Of a DNA stretch of 64,000 nt, positions 26,805-34,494 are shown one piece after another (the first letter of the stretch is position 1; each line of letters opens with the position of its first letter). This stretch comes from Clostridium sp. 1001275B_160808_H3 (GTDB lineage Bacteria; Bacillota; Clostridia; Clostridiales; Clostridiaceae): NCBI RefSeq assembly GCF_015550425.1, contig NZ_JADNAT010000004.1, positions 1 through 64,000 of the forward strand, given 5' to 3'. The position numbers and the translations under genes were made by a program. Below the pieces are notes generated by a model that made no database searches, was not told the origin of the DNA, and saw only the letters and a list, made by a program, of their open reading frames with translations.

Positions 26805-26959
26805 TACACAACTCTATAAAAAAGTAGAACTCAGTTTGTACCATTCTGCTTCTAAATATTAGTATATTGTAAATTAAAAATGTATAATATCAATATTAGT
26901 TTAAAGCAGAGACTTCGCAATAAACAATATTTGTAGTTTTTAGATGTACACTTTATATC

Positions 26960-27026
26960 ATAGCTTTTTATTTTTTTTACCTATAATTTATGATAGTATT
27001 ATAGTAATAAATTGTGAAGCAATTTA
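26960..27026 (+). repeat. 67-bp dispersed repeat, left copy
   Basis: It matches 29948-30014 in 60 of 67 positions in direct orientation. It starts ATAGCTTTTTATTTTTTTTA and ends in a small hairpin (TAAATTG-CAATTTA) that is only partly kept in the other copy. In both copies the following bases lead to AATTAAGG..GTTTTGC, the signature of the MITE-like element. The 155 bases before it, from 26805, hold nothing recognisable. Confidence 0.75.
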
Positions 27027-27117
27027 TTAGTGAAGAGTTAATAGTAAAAAATTAAGGTTGTTTTGCTCTGATCTGCATGAAGGTTAAGGTAGCAACTAGT
27101 GATCCAACAATGATTGA

Positions 27118-27143
27118 ATGGAGCCATTTGGCTCTATTTTTTG
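27118..27143 (+). terminator. Orphan terminator upstream of sigma-factor gene
   Basis: ATGGAGCC (27118-27125) pairs with GGCTCTAT (27130-27137), one G-U, followed by TTTTTT. No protein gene ends nearby: the hydrolase stop is over 300 bases upstream. It may end a small RNA or be part of a repeat element. Confidence 0.6.
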
Positions 27144-27223
27144 TTATTTTTAGAATAAGTATTTATTTGCTATTAAATTTCAAAAAAAAATATTTATTTT
27201 ATATGGATAATTAGTAAAGTTTT

Positions 27224-27253
27224 TGAAACATTAATTAGTTTTTAAAAGTCTAA
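27224..27253 (+). promoter_or_regulatory. Possible ECF-type autoregulated promoter
   Basis: TGAAAC (27224-27229) and GTCTAA (27248-27253) are 18 bases apart, resembling ECF sigma -35 (GAAAC) and -10 (CGTC-type) elements ahead of an ECF sigma gene. The spacing is slightly long. Confidence 0.35.
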
Positions 27254-27285
27254 TAAGTGAAAGCATCGATGCTAAGGAGGGAAAT

Positions 27286-27852
27286 ATGGATAATATTCTA
27301 AATTTAAAGGATAATGTAATTACCACATTTGATGAAAATATGCTTGTAAAAAAGGCTATTAATGGAGATAAAAATTCTTTTATTTGCATTTTAAAAAAAT
27401 ATAAAGTTTATTTATATAAAATTGCATATATGTATGTAAAAGATGATGAAAAGGCATTAGAAATACTGCAAGAGACAATAGTAAAAGGAGTTTTTAATAT
27501 TCATAAGCTAAAAAATCCGAGTTACTTTAAAACGTGGATAACTAGAGTATTAATAAACGTAGCTATTGATATGAACAAAACAAATTCTAAAACGGACCAA
27601 TTAGGAGAAGAGCATAATGTAATACAATATATCTCAGGTGTTTCAATAGAAGAAAAAATAGATTTATATAATGCAGTTGATTTGCTTAAAGATAATTATA
27701 AAACTGTAATAATAATGAAGTATTTTAATGATATGAAGATTAGGGATATTTCTGAGATAATGAGTCTTCCTGAAAATACAGTTAAAACATATCTTACTAG
27801 AGCAAAAGCTTCATTAAGGAAGATATTAAAGGAGGATTATTTAAATGAATAA
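27286..27852 (+). CDS. RNA polymerase sigma factor, ECF/sigma-70 family
   Basis: 188 residues. Region 2 is near 25-95: NSFICILKKYKVYLYKIAYMYVKDDEKALEILQETIVKGVFNIHKLKNPSYFKTWITRVLINVAID. Region 4 is near 125-185, including YKTVIIMKYFNDMKIRDISEIMSLPENTVKTYLTRAKASLRKIL. It lacks regions 1 and 3, as ECF factors do. The start has AAGGAGG at good spacing. It overlaps the following membrane protein by 8 bases; that protein has the usual layout of a cognate anti-sigma factor. The pair resembles clostridial stress ECF modules. Its target genes cannot be read from this window, apart from a possible self-promoter. Confidence 0.88.
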   Translation: MDNILNLKDNVITTFDENMLVKKAINGDKNSFICILKKYKVYLYKIAYMYVKDDEKALEILQETIVKGVFNIHKLKNPSYFKTWITRVLINVAIDMNKTNSKTDQLGEEHNVIQYISGVSIEEKIDLYNAVDLLKDNYKTVIIMKYFNDMKIRDISEIMSLPENTVKTYLTRAKASLRKILKEDYLNE

Positions 27853-28834
27853 AAGTGATTTTAATGATATAAAAATTCCTGAAAATATAGATGATTTTAT
27901 AGAAGATTCATTCAATAATGCATATAAATTAAAAAATAAAAAAAGAACTAAGAGGATTTCAACTATAATAGCTGCTGGATTAATCTGTTTTATTATGTTA
28001 GGTGTCACCAGACCAACTATTGCAAGTGTAATACCACCACTTGAAAAAGTATTTGAGCAGTTGAATGATAGATTAATTAACGGGGGAAAAGGTGTTGATT
28101 ATGCAACTGTAAATGAATCAATAAAGAATAACGGTGTTGAGGTAACGCTAACAGATGCTATATTTGATGGTAGATATTTATACGCATCATATATTGTGAA
28201 AAGTGATACTCCTTTTAAAACAGAAGAAATACCAATTAGTGAAAGACAGCTTTTATATCAAGGTAATGAAAAGTTAAGCTTCACCGATGAGAAACTTGAT
28301 TCTTCAGGAATCTCTGGTCTTGAAGGTGTATTTACGGATGATAATACATTTGAAGGTGTAGAAAGATATGATTTAAGTTTATTAAAAGCTCCAATACCAG
28401 ATGATTTTGAGTTTGAAATATTAATTAACTTATTTAGATGTTTTCCTAATGTTGGCGATGATAGAGCTGAATTAATGAGAGTAGGGGATTGGGGATTTAA
28501 AGCTAAAATAAATAGAGAAGAAAATTTATCTAAGAAGATTGAAATAAACTCTACTAATAGTGAGGGAATTGGCATTGGGGAGATTGTTGTGACTCCTTTT
28601 GAAGTAACTGTAACAACTTTACATCAAGACGGTACATCACATGGTTCATATGATGTAAGTGTCACTGATAAATATGGCAATAGCCTTAATCCAAAGGAAG
28701 GAAGATGGGGAGGAACATCATCTGATACTATATTTAATAAAATTAATTTAAAAGGTGATGAATTAATAATTAATATTTACAACAATTCTTCTAAAGATAA
28801 GTTACTATTTGAAAAGGAAGTTAATATAAAATGA
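27845..28834 (+). CDS. DUF4179-type membrane protein, probable anti-sigma factor
   Basis: 329 residues. The cytoplasmic N-terminus (about 1-38) is charged: NKSDFNDIKIPENIDDFIEDSFNN. A single membrane helix follows at about 40-58 (ISTIIAAGLICFIMLGVT), then RPTIASVIPPLEKVFEQLNDRL and an extracellular beta-rich domain of about 250 residues. This matches the DUF4179/DUF5643 proteins that follow ECF sigma genes in Firmicutes. It should hold the sigma factor at the membrane until a signal outside is sensed. It overlaps the sigma gene by 8 bases, with AAGGAGG inside that gene. Confidence 0.8.
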   Translation: MNKSDFNDIKIPENIDDFIEDSFNNAYKLKNKKRTKRISTIIAAGLICFIMLGVTRPTIASVIPPLEKVFEQLNDRLINGGKGVDYATVNESIKNNGVEVTLTDAIFDGRYLYASYIVKSDTPFKTEEIPISERQLLYQGNEKLSFTDEKLDSSGISGLEGVFTDDNTFEGVERYDLSLLKAPIPDDFEFEILINLFRCFPNVGDDRAELMRVGDWGFKAKINREENLSKKIEINSTNSEGIGIGEIVVTPFEVTVTTLHQDGTSHGSYDVSVTDKYGNSLNPKEGRWGGTSSDTIFNKINLKGDELIINIYNNSSKDKLLFEKEVNIK

Positions 28835-28934
28835 TTTTATTAATAGCAAAAATATAATTTATCTATTTAATAAAGAAGCATTAGAGATAAAGATTCCAAG
28901 TTTTCCATTAGATATTTATTAATAGTAAAAAATC

Positions 28935-28975
28935 AAGGCAATAATATTAAAAGTATTATTGCCTTATGTTATAAT
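28935..28975 (+). terminator. Terminator after anti-sigma gene, followed by -10 of next gene
   Basis: AAGGCAATAATA (28935-28946) pairs with TATTATTGCCTT (28954-28965). The T tract is poor. Ten bases on, TGTTATAAT (28967-28975) is an extended -10 that probably drives the RelA-domain gene. Confidence 0.6.
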
Positions 28976-29028
28976 GAAGTATAGAAATAATATCAATTTA
29001 TACTATTTGTTTGTAGAGGGGAAACAAC

Positions 29029-29610
29029 GTGGATACTAAAAAGTTAATTAGGACTTTAGATGCAATAAGTTATGAAACTAAACTCGGAAAAAACTTAAAG
29101 AATACTCTTAGAAAAGTAGATAAAGAGATTTTAATGGAAGAACTTAATGACTATAGGTTGTTTTTAAAGAAAAGAAGAAGATTATTAGATGAATATACTT
29201 ACAGAATAAAGTCATTACAATCTATAAATTTGAAGTATGATAGATATTATCCTACCAAAGAAATTGGAGCATGTTTCAATGATATATTAGGTATTAGAGT
29301 GATAGTTCTAGATTATGATATTAATTTGAATAATGAAAATATAAAACATGTAGATATGTCAAGTGGCAAGAAAAATGATGATGGATATAGAGGATATCAT
29401 ATTTACTATAAGAAGAGTAATTATCATTATCCAATTGAAGTACAGTTTTTTACCCAAAGAGATTATATCTTTAATATGTGGTTGCATAAATATGTTTATA
29501 AATATAAAGAAAATATGATAGGTATTAAATTAAAGGATTTATATGATAAAGGAATAATCCAAAATGAAGATGATTTTAAGGAGGAATTAGATAAATGTAT
29601 TATATATTAG
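29029..29610 (+). CDS. RelA/SpoT nucleotidyltransferase-domain protein (small alarmone synthetase-like)
   Basis: 193 residues from a GTG behind GAGGGGA. All core synthetase motifs are present: RIKSLQSINLKYDR (Arg59, Lys61, Ser62; ATP site), DILGIRVIV (Asp85, metal), DDGYRGYH (Tyr120, acceptor-stacking G-loop) and IEVQFFTQRD (Glu137), followed by a helix with HKYVYKY (His153). There is no hydrolase, TGS or ACT domain. It could make (p)ppGpp-like alarmones, or be a toxic small alarmone synthetase that pyrophosphorylates tRNA or makes (pp)pApp. A 74-residue gene overlaps its end by 16 bases, the usual layout of a toxin-partner pair. The choice between these roles is open. Confidence 0.8.
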   Translation: MDTKKLIRTLDAISYETKLGKNLKNTLRKVDKEILMEELNDYRLFLKKRRRLLDEYTYRIKSLQSINLKYDRYYPTKEIGACFNDILGIRVIVLDYDINLNNENIKHVDMSSGKKNDDGYRGYHIYYKKSNYHYPIEVQFFTQRDYIFNMWLHKYVYKYKENMIGIKLKDLYDKGIIQNEDDFKEELDKCIIY

Positions 29611-29819
29611 TTAAGAATTTTAATTCTGTAGGATCAATTGTATATGGATCAAATGATTCTAAAGAAGTTGATATGATAGATGATTTATTGAATTATAAAT
29701 TGGATGGAAAAGAGAAACAGGTTGTATTATTATCTAACTTAGAGATGTGGAAAGAATACGAACCATTTAATATGACACATAGTGTTGGTGAATTTATTGA
29801 TAAAGCAATGCTTAATTAA
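29595..29819 (+). CDS. Small acidic protein overlapping the RelA-domain gene, unknown
   Basis: 74 residues starting inside the end of the RelA-domain gene, with AAGGAGG at 29578-29584, ten bases before the ATG. The composition is acidic, beta-like at the N-terminus (MYYILVKNFNSVGSIVYG), then helical (SKEVDMIDDLLNYK, SVGEFIDKAMLN). I recognise no family. The size, acidity and overlap fit an antitoxin or regulatory partner of the upstream enzyme. This is inferred from context alone. A strong terminator follows. Confidence 0.65.
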   Translation: MYYILVKNFNSVGSIVYGSNDSKEVDMIDDLLNYKLDGKEKQVVLLSNLEMWKEYEPFNMTHSVGEFIDKAMLN

Positions 29820-29830
29820 TAAATTATAAG

Positions 29831-29874
29831 GCTATTATCAAGTTGATTTTTATAACTTGATAATAGCTATTTTT
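29831..29874 (+). terminator. Terminator after the RelA-domain/small-protein pair
   Basis: GCTATTATCAAGTT (29831-29844) pairs perfectly with AACTTGATAATAGC (29854-29867), followed by TATTTTTA. Confidence 0.85.
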
Positions 29875-29947
29875 ATTGAACTACTGACAAATAATTATAC
29901 AGAAATTATATCTTTGAGCCTCAAAACGGGAGTCGATTAGTTTTACA

Positions 29948-30014
29948 ATAGCTTTTTATTTTTTTTATGTATAATTTATGATAGTATAATATTAATAAAT
30001 TACAAAGCAATTTA
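29948..30014 (+). repeat. 67-bp dispersed repeat, right copy
   Basis: This is the direct partner of 26960-27026 (60 of 67 matches). It abuts the MITE-like element at 30015. The two copies bracket the sigma, anti-sigma, RelA-domain and small genes, about 3 kb in all. Confidence 0.75.
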
Positions 30015-30157
30015 AATTGATAATGGACAATTGATAGTGGATAATTAAGGAGGTTTTGCACAGCAAAACTTAAATTAAATTGGTGCGCAGCACCTTTTAT
30101 TTAAAAATCCCTGGGGTTTTTTCTTAATTGTCCATTATGCATTATCAATTATCAATT
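30015..30157. mobile_element. MITE-like non-coding element
   Basis: The left end (AATTGATAATGGACAATT..ATAATTAAGG) and the inverted right end (CTTAATTGTCCATTATGC..ATCAATTATCAATT) are related terminal inverted repeats. Inside are two tight hairpins: GTTTTGC-ACA-GCAAAAC (30053-30069) and GGTGC-GCA-GCACC (30082-30094), then CCCTGGGG. There is no ORF. Sequences of this type recur in many clostridial intergenic regions. One end also occurs at 21886-21924. Confidence 0.7.
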
Positions 30158-30195
30158 ATAAAAATGTTCGCATTTTTATACAAAGGAGAGTTCGT

Positions 30196-30864
30196 ATGAT
30201 AGATATATTAAAGAATACTTGCTTTTTTAAAGGGATTTCTGAAGATGAAATAGGAGAAATTTTAAAAAGCGAATCATATATAATAAAATCTTATAAAAAG
30301 GGTGAAGTAATAGCAAACCAAGGAGAAAAGTGTAATAGTTTATCTGTTGTAATTGAAGGAAAGGCTGTAATACAAACTATATATGAAAATGGAAAAGTAT
30401 TAACATTATCCTATTTTAATGTAAGTGATGTATTTGCAGAAGCACTATTATTCTCTAAAGAGAAGGAATATCCTGCAACAGTTATGGCTTTTGAAAATTG
30501 TAAGGTATTATCTCTTCCTAAAAAAAGTGTTTTAGGAATAATTCAAAAAAATACAAAATTTACAGAAAACATATTAGAACTTTTATCTCAAAAAATAGTT
30601 ATATTAAATAGAAAAATAAATTTAATAGAATTAGATTCAATAAGAAGGAAGATATGTAAGCTTTTACTTGATAATTATAAAAGAAATAATACATTTTCAT
30701 TAAAAATATCATCTAAAAAGGATTTAGCTGAAGAACTTGGAATACCAAGGCCATCTCTTTCAAGAGAACTAATAAATATGAGAGATATGGGGCTTATAGA
30801 GTTTACTTTAAAAGAAATAACTATATTAGATCTTGAAGGGCTAGAAGATGAATTTTTTATTTAG
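30196..30864 (+). CDS. Crp/Fnr-family regulator, probable HcpR
   Basis: 222 residues. The cNMP-binding barrel is at about 10-120 (GISEDEIGEILKSESYIIKSYKKGEVIANQGEKCNSLSVVIEGKAVI, then LSYFNVSDVFAEALLF). The winged helix at about 150-210 includes SSKKDLAEELGIPRPSLSRELINMRDMGLIEF. Overall it resembles the clostridial HcpR type, which controls hcp and other nitrosative-stress genes. The window contains hcp at 22111 with a class-II Crp/Fnr site, so this is the natural candidate regulator. It lies directly after a MITE-like element that may carry or alter its promoter. The AAGGAGAG ribosome site is good. Confidence 0.78.
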   Translation: MIDILKNTCFFKGISEDEIGEILKSESYIIKSYKKGEVIANQGEKCNSLSVVIEGKAVIQTIYENGKVLTLSYFNVSDVFAEALLFSKEKEYPATVMAFENCKVLSLPKKSVLGIIQKNTKFTENILELLSQKIVILNRKINLIELDSIRRKICKLLLDNYKRNNTFSLKISSKKDLAEELGIPRPSLSRELINMRDMGLIEFTLKEITILDLEGLEDEFFI

Positions 30865-30875
30865 TAATAAAAATA

Positions 30876-30912
30876 AATAGGCAGACCCTATGAAAGAAGT
30901 CTGCCTATTATT
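30876..30912 (+). terminator. Terminator after the HcpR-like gene
   Basis: AATAGGCAGAC (30876-30886) pairs with GTCTGCCTATT (30899-30909). The T tract is short. The next 200 bases hold no gene or structure that I recognise. Confidence 0.75.
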
Positions 30913-31112
30913 TGGTATATATAAATTGTAAAGGGATAACTTAAATTAACCCGTGCAACAAATATATTATAATGGAATATTTTAATAAATTAAATAGAAT
31001 TTAGAGAATTTAGCATAATTGCCAAAAAAGTTTAATAATCTTTGTATAAATTCTATATGAAAAATATTATATAGATAAAATTCTGAAAACTATATGTACC
31101 ATTGGAAAAATA

Positions 31113-31206
31113 TATGATATAATGGGGTCATAATTATTTAATGTGCTAAGAGAAGTTAGAGTTAAGCATAAAAATAAGATTTAAGTCTTATTTTTGTGCT
31201 TTTTTT
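31113..31206 (+). promoter_or_regulatory. Promoter plus leader terminator (candidate antitermination site) of glycerol-3-phosphate operon
   Basis: An extended -10 (TGATATAAT, 31115-31123) starts a leader that contains AGAGAAGTTAGAG and then a 14-bp stem (31166-31179 with 31186-31199) followed by seven T. The terminator lies about 90 bases before the first coding ATG, so transcription must read through it. Firmicute glp operons are known to be controlled by GlpP antitermination in such leaders; glpP is not in this window. Confidence 0.6.
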
Positions 31207-31292
31207 GTTATCTAAACACAGATTACAGTGATAATTTAAATTATAAAAAATTGGTTAAACTAAATTTAAATAATATTAATGGGGGTATATAT

Positions 31293-32720
31293 ATGTATGA
31301 TGTTGCCATAATAGGAGCTGGTGTTATAGGAGCTTCTATTTTTAGAGAACTAACTAAATTTAATTTAAAAGTTGTAATTTTAGAAAAAGAAAATGATGTA
31401 GCCATGGGAACTACAAAAGCAAATTCAGCTATAATTCATTCTGGGTATGATCCGGAGTATGGAACGCTAATGGCAAAATACAATGTAAAGGGTAATGAAA
31501 TGTTTGAAGACTTATGCAAAGAGCTATCTGTACCCTTTAAAAGAAATGGTTCATTAGTAATAGCTTTTAATGAAGAAGAGTTAGAATTATTAAAAGTTTT
31601 ATATGAAAATGGTATTAAAAATAAAGTAAAGGGATTAGAACTCTTAAATAAAGAAGAAGTTTTATTAAAAGAGCCTAATTTAAATGATGATATATTAGGT
31701 GCATTATATGCTCCAACAGGAGGAATAGTAGGACCATTTGAATATACAATAGCTTTAATTGAAAATGGTATAGAAAATGGGGGAGAAATCAAATTAAGTA
31801 GTGAAGTTATAGGAATAGAAAAAGATGATATTTTTAAAATTAACATAAAAGATAAAGAAACAGTAGAAGCAAAATACGTAATAAATGCAGCTGGTGTTTA
31901 TTGCGATAAGATTCATAACATGATATGTGAAGAGAAATTTGAGATAACTCCAATTAGAGGAGAATATTATGTAATTGATAAGAATGAAGGTAAGATGTTT
32001 GAACACACTATATTTCAATGTCCTACAAAGCTTGGAAAAGGTGTACTAGTTACTCCAACTGTTCATGGAAACTTGATAGTAGGACCGAATGCAGAAACTA
32101 TTGAAGATAAAGATTCAGTAAAAACAACAAGTAAAGGTTTAGAATATATAAAAGAAACTGCTTCAAAGACAACAAATAAAATAAATTTTAGAAATTCAAT
32201 TAGAAATTTTTCAGGCTTAAGAGCACATTCTGATAATGGAGATTTTATTATAGAAGAAAATGAAGATGTTAAAGGATTTATAGATGTAGCTGGTATGAAG
32301 TCACCAGGATTATCTGCTGCTCCAGCAATAGCTATAGATATATTAGATATATTAAAAAATGCAGGACTTAAGATGGATAAAAATGATAAATTTAATCCAT
32401 ATAGAGAGCAAATCAGATTTATGGAACTTTCATTAGAAGAAAGAGCTGAGGTAATAAAAAAGGATAGTAGATATGGAAGAATCATATGTAGATGTGAACA
32501 AATAACTGAAGGAGAAATAGTAGATGCTATAAAAAGATCCTTTGGAACTATTTCATTAGATGGAGTAAAGAGAAGATGTAGACCAGGAATGGGAAGATGC
32601 CAAGGGGGATTTTGTGGACCACGTGTTCAAGAAATTATATCTAGAGAGCTTAATATACCGTTAGAAAATATAGTTTTAGAAAAAGATGGTTCATATATTT
32701 TAACTGGAAAGTCAAGATAG
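31293..32720 (+). CDS. FAD-dependent glycerol-3-phosphate dehydrogenase-like, with C-terminal [2Fe-2S] domain
   Basis: 475 residues from the ATG at 31293 behind GGGGG; the frame is open 33 codons further up but lacks a site. MYDVAIIGAGVIGASIFREL is the FAD Rossmann motif. The DAO fold carries TTKANSAIIHSGYD and INAAGVYCDKIHN. The C-terminal about 80 residues form a BFD-like [2Fe-2S] domain with four Cys (CRCEQ, then CRPGMGRCQGGFC). This architecture matches anaerobic GlpA-type subunits. Two partner genes follow at 10-base spacing or less, so the complex likely oxidises glycerol-3-phosphate to dihydroxyacetone phosphate at the membrane. Confidence 0.85.
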   Translation: MYDVAIIGAGVIGASIFRELTKFNLKVVILEKENDVAMGTTKANSAIIHSGYDPEYGTLMAKYNVKGNEMFEDLCKELSVPFKRNGSLVIAFNEEELELLKVLYENGIKNKVKGLELLNKEEVLLKEPNLNDDILGALYAPTGGIVGPFEYTIALIENGIENGGEIKLSSEVIGIEKDDIFKINIKDKETVEAKYVINAAGVYCDKIHNMICEEKFEITPIRGEYYVIDKNEGKMFEHTIFQCPTKLGKGVLVTPTVHGNLIVGPNAETIEDKDSVKTTSKGLEYIKETASKTTNKINFRNSIRNFSGLRAHSDNGDFIIEENEDVKGFIDVAGMKSPGLSAAPAIAIDILDILKNAGLKMDKNDKFNPYREQIRFMELSLEERAEVIKKDSRYGRIICRCEQITEGEIVDAIKRSFGTISLDGVKRRCRPGMGRCQGGFCGPRVQEIISRELNIPLENIVLEKDGSYILTGKSR

Positions 32721-32730
32721 GGGGATAATT

Positions 32731-33984
32731 ATGAGTTATGATTTAATTGTAATAGGTGGAGGTCCTGCAGGTCTTGCAGCTGCATATGAAGCTTATTTAA
32801 ATGGAGTAAGAAATATCTTAATAATTGAAAGAGATAGAGAGCTTGGAGGGATACTAAACCAATGTATTCATAATGGATTTGGACTTCATACTTTTAAAGA
32901 GGAGCTTACAGGTCCAGAGTACGCAGACAAGTTTATAAAGTTAGTTCAAAGTAGTGAAATAGATATTAAACTTGATACAATGGTTCTAGAAATAGAAGAA
33001 GATAAAAAAATACATGCAATAAATTCTAATGATGGCTATATGATTTTGGAAACAAAGGCAATTATATTGGCAATGGGATGCAGGGAGAGAACAAGAGGAG
33101 CTATAAATATTCCAGGGGATAGACCTTCAGGGGTATATACTGCAGGAGCAGCTCAAAGATATATAAATATGGAAGGATATATGCCGGGCAAAGAAGTGGT
33201 AATCTTAGGCTCAGGTGATATAGGACTTATAATGGCTAGAAGAATGACATTAGAAGGTGCTAAGGTAAAAGCAGTTGTAGAGCTTATGCCATATTCAAAT
33301 GGACTTAATAGAAATATAGTTCAATGCTTAGAAGATTATAATATACCATTATATTTATCACATACAGTTGTAGATATAATTGGAGATAAAAGACTAGAAA
33401 AAGTTATAATTTCAAAGGTTGATGAAAATAAGAGACCTATAAAAGGAACAGAGTTAGAATTTGAATGTGATACATTGCTATTATCAGTTGGATTAATTCC
33501 AGAAAATGAGTTATCAGATAAAGTAGGAATAGAATTAGATAGAAGAACTAATGGACTTGTTGTAACAGAAAGCATGGAAACTAATGTTGATGGAATTTTT
33601 GCTTGTGGAAATGTAGTTCATGTACATGATTTAGTGGATTTTGTTACTGAAGAGGCTAAACATGCTGGAAAATCAGCTGCAAAGTATTTGAAAAACATAT
33701 TAAAGAAGGAAAATTATATAAATATAAAAAATGGTAATGCTATAAATTATACTGTTCCTCAAAAGATTTGTATAGAAGATATAGATGAAAAATTGACTGT
33801 ATTTATGAGAGTAAATAATGTCTATAAGGATAAAGTGCTTGTTGTTAAATCTGGAAATAAAGAAGTTACAAGGCTAAAGAAAAGGCATTTAGCACCATCA
33901 GAAATGGAGAGAGTAGTCTTAAGTAAGAAGCTATTAAGCAATATAGAAGAAGATTTAATTATTTCTTTAGAGGATGGTGAATAA
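32731..33984 (+). CDS. FAD/NAD(P)-dependent oxidoreductase, partner of GlpA-like enzyme
   Basis: 417 residues. It has two dinucleotide folds: IVIGGGPAGLAAAYEAYLNG at the N-terminus for FAD, and VVILGSGDIGLIMARRM near 155-171 for NAD(P). GILNQCIHNGFG and DGIFACGNVVHVHDLVDFV match the pyridine-nucleotide-disulfide oxidoreductase family encoded beside GlpA in clostridia. It probably passes electrons from the GlpA-like enzyme to NAD or another carrier. The ribosome site GGGG is at 32721-32724. It overlaps the following DUF1667 gene by 11 bases, so the three are one operon. Confidence 0.85.
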   Translation: MSYDLIVIGGGPAGLAAAYEAYLNGVRNILIIERDRELGGILNQCIHNGFGLHTFKEELTGPEYADKFIKLVQSSEIDIKLDTMVLEIEEDKKIHAINSNDGYMILETKAIILAMGCRERTRGAINIPGDRPSGVYTAGAAQRYINMEGYMPGKEVVILGSGDIGLIMARRMTLEGAKVKAVVELMPYSNGLNRNIVQCLEDYNIPLYLSHTVVDIIGDKRLEKVIISKVDENKRPIKGTELEFECDTLLLSVGLIPENELSDKVGIELDRRTNGLVVTESMETNVDGIFACGNVVHVHDLVDFVTEEAKHAGKSAAKYLKNILKKENYINIKNGNAINYTVPQKICIEDIDEKLTVFMRVNNVYKDKVLVVKSGNKEVTRLKKRHLAPSEMERVVLSKKLLSNIEEDLIISLEDGE

Positions 33985-34345
33985 AATGGAAAAGAATTTG
34001 ATTTGTATATGTTGTCCTATGGGATGTCATTTAAAGGTCAACATTGAAGAAAACAAAGTAAGTGGAAATGGATGCAAGAGAGGTATTGATTATGGGATTA
34101 GTGAAATAACAAATCCTGTTAGAGTAATAACTACAACTGTTAAGATAAAAGATGGTGAACTTCCAGTGCTTCCAGTAAAAACAAAGGGAGCTATTCCAAA
34201 AGAGCTTAACTTTAAATGTATGGAACAGCTTAAAAAACTTGAAGTAGTTGCGCCTGTTTCTGTAGGTGAAATAATTCTTAAAGATATATTAGGAACAGGA
34301 ATTGATATTGTAAGTTGTAGAGATATAAAAAGCATTAAAGCTTAA
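33974..34345 (+). CDS. DUF1667 protein, third subunit of the glp operon
   Basis: 123 residues. Its N-terminal LICICCPMGCHLKVNI and GNGCKRGIDYG contain four Cys in a CxCC-x3-C / C pattern, the hallmark of DUF1667 and suited to an Fe-S or metal site. PVRVITTTVKIKDGELPVLPVKTKGAIPKE follows and is conserved in the family. It overlaps the preceding gene by 11 bases. It always travels with the two flavoproteins in anaerobic Firmicutes, as far as I recall, and probably acts as an electron-transfer subunit. The first Met is at 33974; a second in-frame ATG at 33986 has a better-placed AGGATGG and may be the true start. Confidence 0.83.
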   Translation: MVNKMEKNLICICCPMGCHLKVNIEENKVSGNGCKRGIDYGISEITNPVRVITTTVKIKDGELPVLPVKTKGAIPKELNFKCMEQLKKLEVVAPVSVGEIILKDILGTGIDIVSCRDIKSIKA

Positions 34346-34391
34346 ATAATATTAAATTTAAAATAGAAGTATAAAGGAAGAAAAATGATTA

Positions 34392-34424
34392 AAGATGACT
34401 GGCTATTAATAGCCAGTCATCTTA
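34392..34424 (+). terminator. Terminator after the glp operon
   Basis: A perfect 16-bp inverted repeat (34392-34407 with 34408-34423) contains ATGACTGGCTATT. The T tail is short on the plus strand; it can also serve the convergent gene. Confidence 0.8.
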
Positions 34425-34494
34425 TTTAACATAAATATATGTACAAATTAAAATTTATCTGCCAATTTTATAATAGTTAATTACATATTAGTAA

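Noticed and set aside
26805..27285. Leader with a terminator considered as a T-box or known riboswitch
   Set aside because: There is no T-box sequence (GGTGGTACCGCG-like), specifier loop or known aptamer consensus, and the sigma gene starts about 140 bases past the hairpin.
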